Below the pieces are notes generated by a model. That model was not told the origin of the DNA. It did not search any database and was given only the letters and a program-made list of their open reading frames with translations. A DNA stretch of 8,628 nucleotides. Source: a bacterium. Lineage in GTDB: Bacteria > Bacillota > Clostridia > Oscillospirales > CAG-272. Of this stretch, positions 5,898 to 8,628 are shown piece after piece; the stretch's first letter is position 1, and each line of letters opens with the position of its first letter. The stretch covers positions 1 through 8,628 of the forward strand of contig SFZB01000043.1 in the NCBI GenBank assembly GCA_004558975.1, read 5' to 3'. The position numbers and the translations under genes are program-made.

Positions 5898-8153
5898 TCA
5901 GATGCTGTCGTGGAAGGTTCTGCTGATAACGTCCAACTGCTGTTCGCGCGTCAGCGAAATGAACTTGACGGCATAGCCGGAGACGCGGATCGTGAAGTTG
6001 GCGTATTCGGGTTTCTCCGGGTGCTCCATGGCGTCCATGAGTTTCTCTTTGCCGAAGACGTTGACATTGAGGTGATGCGCCCCCTGGTCAAAGTAACCGT
6101 CGAGGATATTCACAAGATTCGCCGCGCGTTCCTCATCCGTATGACCGAGCGCGCTCGGGTTCACCGCCTGGGTGTTGGAGATCCCGTCGAGTGCCCAGTG
6201 ATACGGGAGCTTCGTCAGCGAGTTCAGCGACGCGAGCAGACCATGCTTTTCGGCGCCGTAGGACGGATTGGCACCCGGTGCGAAAGGCGTCCATGCCTCG
6301 CGCCCGTCGGGGAGTTCCCCGGTGAACTTGCCGTACACCACGTTCGAGGTGATGGTCAAAATCGACGTCGTCGCCTCGGAGTTACGGTACGTGTGGTGCT
6401 TCTTGATATCGTCGAGGAACGTCTTCAAGAGCCACACGCCGATCTCATCGGCTCTGTCATCGTCGTTGCCGTACCGCGGGAAGTCCTCGCTGTCCCGCTC
6501 GAACCCGCAGGCGAGTCCCGCCTCGTTGCGCTTGACTTTGACGCGCGTGTACTTGATCGCGCTGAGCGAGTCGATCACGTGCGAGAATCCGGCGATACCG
6601 GTCGCGAAAGTACGGCGGACATCGGTATCGATGAGCGCCATCTCAGCCGCCTCGTAGTAGTATTTGTCGTGCATGTACTGGATCAGGTTCAGGGTGTTGA
6701 CATACAGCCCCGCGAGCCAGTCCAGCATCATCTTGTACTTGGCGATGACTTCGTCATAGTCCAGATATTCGGAGGTAATGGGCGCGTAGTTCGGGCCGAC
6801 CTGCTTGCCGCTCTTAAGATCCACGCCGCCGTTGATGGCGTAGAGGAGTGCTTTCGCGAGGTTGGCTCTCGCACCGAAGAACTGCATCTCCTTCCCTGTC
6901 TGCGTCGCGGACACACAGCAGCAGATGGAGTAGTCGTCGCCCCAGACCGGCTTCATCACATCGTCGTTCTCATACTGGATGGAGGACGTCGCGACGGAAA
7001 TCTTGGCGGCGTATTTCTTGAAACCGTCCGGCAGATGACTGCTGTAAAGGACGGTGAGGTTCGGCTCAGGCGAGGGGCCCATGTTTTCGAGCGTGTGCAG
7101 GAAACGGAAGTCGTTCTTCGTCACCATGGAGCGACCGTCGACGCCGATACCGCCCACCTCGAGCGTTGCCCATACCGGGTCACCGGAGAACAGTTCGTTA
7201 TACGACTTGATCCGCGCGAACTTCACCATACGGAACTTCATCACCAGGTGGTCGATGAGTTCCTGCGCCCCCTCCTCGGTCAGGGTACCGTTATCGAGGT
7301 CTCTCTGGATATAAATATCAAGGAAGGTGGAAATACGACCGACGGACATTGCGGCGCCGTTCTGCGTCTTGATGGCGGCAAGGTAGCCGAAATACAGCCA
7401 TTGTACCGCCTCTCTCGCGTTCTTCGCAGGCGCGGAAATGTCAAAGCCGTAGACAGCCGCCATTTCCTTCATGCCCTTCAGCGCCCGGATCTGGTCGCTG
7501 AGTTCCTCGCGCTGGCGGATAATCTCGTCCGTCATGGTGCCGTCGCCGCAGTTGTGCTTGTCCTCTTCCTTCCAGGCAATCAACTGGTCGATCCCGTAAA
7601 GCGCTACACGACGGTAGTCGCCGACGATACGCCCGCGCCCGTAGGTGTCGGGGAGCCCGGTGATGATATGGCTGCTGCGTGCGGCACGCATCTCGGGCGT
7701 GTAGGCATCGAAAACGCCCTGATTGTGCGTCTTGTGATATTCCGTAAAGACCTTATGCAGTTCGGGGTCGACATGGTAGCCGTACATTTCGCAGGCTTCC
7801 TCTGCCATCTTGATGCCGCCGAACGGCATGAACGCGCGCTTCAGCGGCTTGTCGGTCTGGAGACCGACGACGCGTTCAAGATCTTTCATTGATTCGTCAA
7901 TATATCCGGGACCGTAAGCGGTGAGCCCCGAGACGACTTTCGTCTCCCCTTCGAGTACCCCCCCGCGCTCACGTTCGAGCTTCTGCAGTTCCTGCAGTTT
8001 GCCCCACAGTTTATCGGTCGCCTCCGTCGGCCCCACGAGGAAACCTTCGTCTCCGTTATACGGCTTGTAGTTCTTCTGGATAAAATCCCGAACATTGCAT
8101 TCGAGTTTCCATTCCCGCCCGGCAAAGCCGTTCCACGCATTGTTTTCGAGCAC
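5898..8153 (-). CDS. pflB: Formate C-acetyltransferase (pyruvate formate-lyase)
   Basis: This oxygen-sensitive glycyl radical enzyme converts pyruvate and CoA to acetyl-CoA and formate, the main non-oxidative route from pyruvate in mixed-acid fermentation. It has 751 residues against 760 in E. coli. The whole chain aligns by pattern: WNGFAGREW at the start, FMPFGGIKM (108-116), DTYGRGRIVGDYRR (169-182), EPNLTVLYS (363-371), and the active-site cysteines in DDYSICCCVSA (406-416). Cys412 and Cys413 correspond to E. coli Cys418/Cys419. The radical loop RVSGYAVKF places the radical glycine at 726. A short deletion relative to E. coli precedes HLNVNV. The triple cysteine is unusual (E. coli has ACCVS). 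CCVS and the full RVSGYA loop fit pyruvate formate-lyase rather than glycerol dehydratase or choline lyase; a 2-ketobutyrate lyase cannot be excluded. The start is GTG, with AAGGAG 8 bases upstream. pflA follows directly. Confidence 0.97.
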   Translation of the reverse strand: MLENNAWNGFAGREWKLECNVRDFIQKNYKPYNGDEGFLVGPTEATDKLWGKLQELQKLERERGGVLEGETKVVSGLTAYGPGYIDESMKDLERVVGLQTDKPLKRAFMPFGGIKMAEEACEMYGYHVDPELHKVFTEYHKTHNQGVFDAYTPEMRAARSSHIITGLPDTYGRGRIVGDYRRVALYGIDQLIAWKEEDKHNCGDGTMTDEIIRQREELSDQIRALKGMKEMAAVYGFDISAPAKNAREAVQWLYFGYLAAIKTQNGAAMSVGRISTFLDIYIQRDLDNGTLTEEGAQELIDHLVMKFRMVKFARIKSYNELFSGDPVWATLEVGGIGVDGRSMVTKNDFRFLHTLENMGPSPEPNLTVLYSSHLPDGFKKYAAKISVATSSIQYENDDVMKPVWGDDYSICCCVSATQTGKEMQFFGARANLAKALLYAINGGVDLKSGKQVGPNYAPITSEYLDYDEVIAKYKMMLDWLAGLYVNTLNLIQYMHDKYYYEAAEMALIDTDVRRTFATGIAGFSHVIDSLSAIKYTRVKVKRNEAGLACGFERDSEDFPRYGNDDDRADEIGVWLLKTFLDDIKKHHTYRNSEATTSILTITSNVVYGKFTGELPDGREAWTPFAPGANPSYGAEKHGLLASLNSLTKLPYHWALDGISNTQAVNPSALGHTDEERAANLVNILDGYFDQGAHHLNVNVFGKEKLMDAMEHPEKPEYANFTIRVSGYAVKFISLTREQQLDVISRTFHDSI

Positions 8154-8161
8154 GGTTATTT

Positions 8162-8167
8162 CTCCTT
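8162..8167 (-). promoter_or_regulatory. Ribosome binding site that fixes a GTG start for pflB
   Basis: AAGGAG on the - strand, 8 bases before GTG (8153-8151). The reading from GTG begins with the family-like LENNAWNGF; the nearby ATG in AACAATGCG is out of frame. Confidence 0.88.
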
Positions 8168-8183
8168 CTCTATGTTTTTCCCA

Positions 8184-8193
8184 AAATGCATTT
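8184..8193. promoter_or_regulatory. Palindrome in the pflB leader, possible operator
   Basis: AAATGCATTT is a perfect 10-bp palindrome within the AT-rich pflB 5' leader, downstream of the promoter and about 30 bases before the start codon. It does not match the Rex or Fnr consensus as I know them. It may be chance in AT-rich DNA. Confidence 0.25.
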
Positions 8194-8236
8194 CACGTTA
8201 TACGCTACTTTTACACTTTCTTTATTAGTATTACTT

Positions 8237-8265
8237 ATCATATCATGCTTTTTCGGATAATTCAA
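8237..8265 (-). promoter_or_regulatory. Promoter of pflB-pflA
   Basis: On the - strand, TTGAAT (8265-8260) and TATGAT (8242-8237) have a 17-bp spacer; each hexamer differs from SigA consensus by one or two bases. Transcription should start near 8230, giving a leader of about 77 bases. The region is AT-rich against a GC-rich background, as expected for a strong promoter. Confidence 0.82.
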
Positions 8266-8453
8266 TCCCTACCGTACAGGCAATGAGCCCGAAATGCACA
8301 ATCGACGACCGTTTTTTGGCAAATCCGGGGACCGAAGGATACGGTGCACGCGGCAGCCCGAAAAACGAAAACGGAACGCATTTCCACAAGCGCCCCGTTT
8401 TGTAAAAAGAGCCCCGCCCGAAACGAAGGAAGCCCCTGCGGCAAAGACAGCTT
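8266..8453. other. Non-coding stretch upstream of the pflB promoter
   Basis: No gene is supported here. Short open frames on the - strand (about 8262-8469) lack a ribosome binding site or any family resemblance. The stretch has scattered A/T runs (TTTTTT, AAAAAG) in otherwise GC-rich DNA. I found no clear promoter, terminator or RNA gene. Confidence 0.5.
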
Positions 8454-8552
8454 CGCGCGCAGGAGTCAAAGTCTCAATGCTACAGACTTGCTCCGCAAGT
8501 CTGCCTACGAGAACGCTGGGCGTTCTCGCGCAGGACTTTGCTCCTGCACGCG
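8454..8552. repeat. Structured element: long outer stem enclosing two perfect hairpins (three-way junction)
   Basis: The outer stem pairs GCAGGAG (8459-8465) with CTCCTGC (8541-8547) and CAAAGTC (8467-8473) with GACTTTG (8534-8540), leaving T8466 as a one-base bulge. It extends outward past one mismatch by CGCG (8454-8457) with CGCG (8549-8552). Inside are two hairpins of the same design: CAGACTTGC/GCAAGTCTG (8483-8503, loop TCC) and CGAGAACGC/GCGTTCTCG (8508-8528, loop TGG), each 9 perfect bp with a 3-base loop. The fold can form in RNA or single-stranded DNA of either strand. It does not match a tRNA, a riboswitch I know or an integron attC site. A REP-like or other dispersed intergenic repeat is the most likely class; a non-coding RNA is possible. 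Confidence 0.7.
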
Positions 8553-8566
8553 TCCGTACAATTTCA

Positions 8567-8612
8567 GGCTGTCTGCCAAAACAGCCCCTCGGACGAGCCG
8601 AGGGAAACTCGG
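8567..8612. repeat. Two adjacent hairpins with a competing alternative
   Basis: GGCTGT (8567-8572) pairs with ACAGCC (8581-8586). CCCTCGG (8586-8592) pairs with CCGAGGG (8598-8604). CCGAG (8598-8602) could instead pair with CTCGG (8608-8612), so two folds compete. Neither is followed by a T-tract, so they are not obvious terminators. They seem to continue the structured element to the left. Confidence 0.5.
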
Positions 8613-8628
8613 TAAGAAAGGCTTCGCG

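Noticed and set aside
5733..7892. Very long + strand open frame (719 codons) opposite pflB and pflA
   Set aside because: It is antisense to two genes with full family motifs. GC-rich third positions remove stops on the opposite strand. Its translation shows no recognisable domain and is rich in Arg/His/Val, as expected of a shadow.
8262..8469. Small - strand open frames (60 and 66 codons) upstream of pflB
   Set aside because: They have no ribosome binding site and no family resemblance, and they overlap the pflB promoter or the structured element.
8454..8552. Integron attC site
   Set aside because: The hairpins lack the paired GTTRRRY and RYYYAAC core sites, and no integrase or cassette gene is near.
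8440..8628. CRISPR array or tRNA-like gene
   Set aside because: There are no regularly spaced identical direct repeats. The folded element lacks the T-loop, anticodon arm and CCA-end features of a tRNA.

Overview
The window looks like a chromosomal segment of a GC-rich, anaerobic member of the Bacillota (Clostridia- or Negativicutes-like). The evidence is a T-box riboswitch ahead of an aminoacyl-tRNA synthetase gene, strong GGAGG-type ribosome binding sites, SigA-type promoters with exact 17-bp spacers, a pyruvate formate-lyase system, and heavy use of G/C in third codon positions. I cannot name a genus from the sequence alone.

The left third (1-3570, + strand) is translation machinery. It opens inside pheT, whose first part lies outside the window, and pheT ends at a strong intrinsic terminator. 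A consensus promoter (TTGACA-N17-TATAAT) then drives a serine-type T-box leader whose stem I, specifier region, antiterminator and terminator can all be traced base by base. The leader controls serS. The encoded SerRS carries active-site sequences (TSEH, HTLNNT) that resemble archaeal/eukaryal-type SerRS more than the usual bacterial ones.

The middle (3539-4940, - strand) converges on serS and shares a bidirectional-looking terminator with it. Transcribed right to left from a plausible promoter at 4909-4937 are a 50-codon stub matching only the C-terminal half of an HxlR-type regulator, a stand-alone TfoX N-terminal-domain protein with a TTG start, and rnc (RNase III). The last two overlap by ATGA, so they are probably translationally coupled.

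The right half (5016-8265, - strand) is the anaerobic pyruvate module: pflB (formate C-acetyltransferase, GTG start) followed by pflA (its radical-SAM activase). A 14-bp hairpin with a U-rich 3' side lies between them, just before the pflA ribosome binding site. It probably lowers pflA expression relative to pflB. A promoter lies about 85 bases upstream of pflB.

The right edge (8266-8628) contains no convincing gene. It holds the most unexplained structure in the window: a long interrupted outer stem enclosing two perfect 9-bp, 3-base-loop hairpins (a three-way-junction fold), followed by two more hairpins and, at the very edge, a repeat of the bases that begin the structure. This may be one unit of a dispersed or tandem structured repeat, possibly REP-like.
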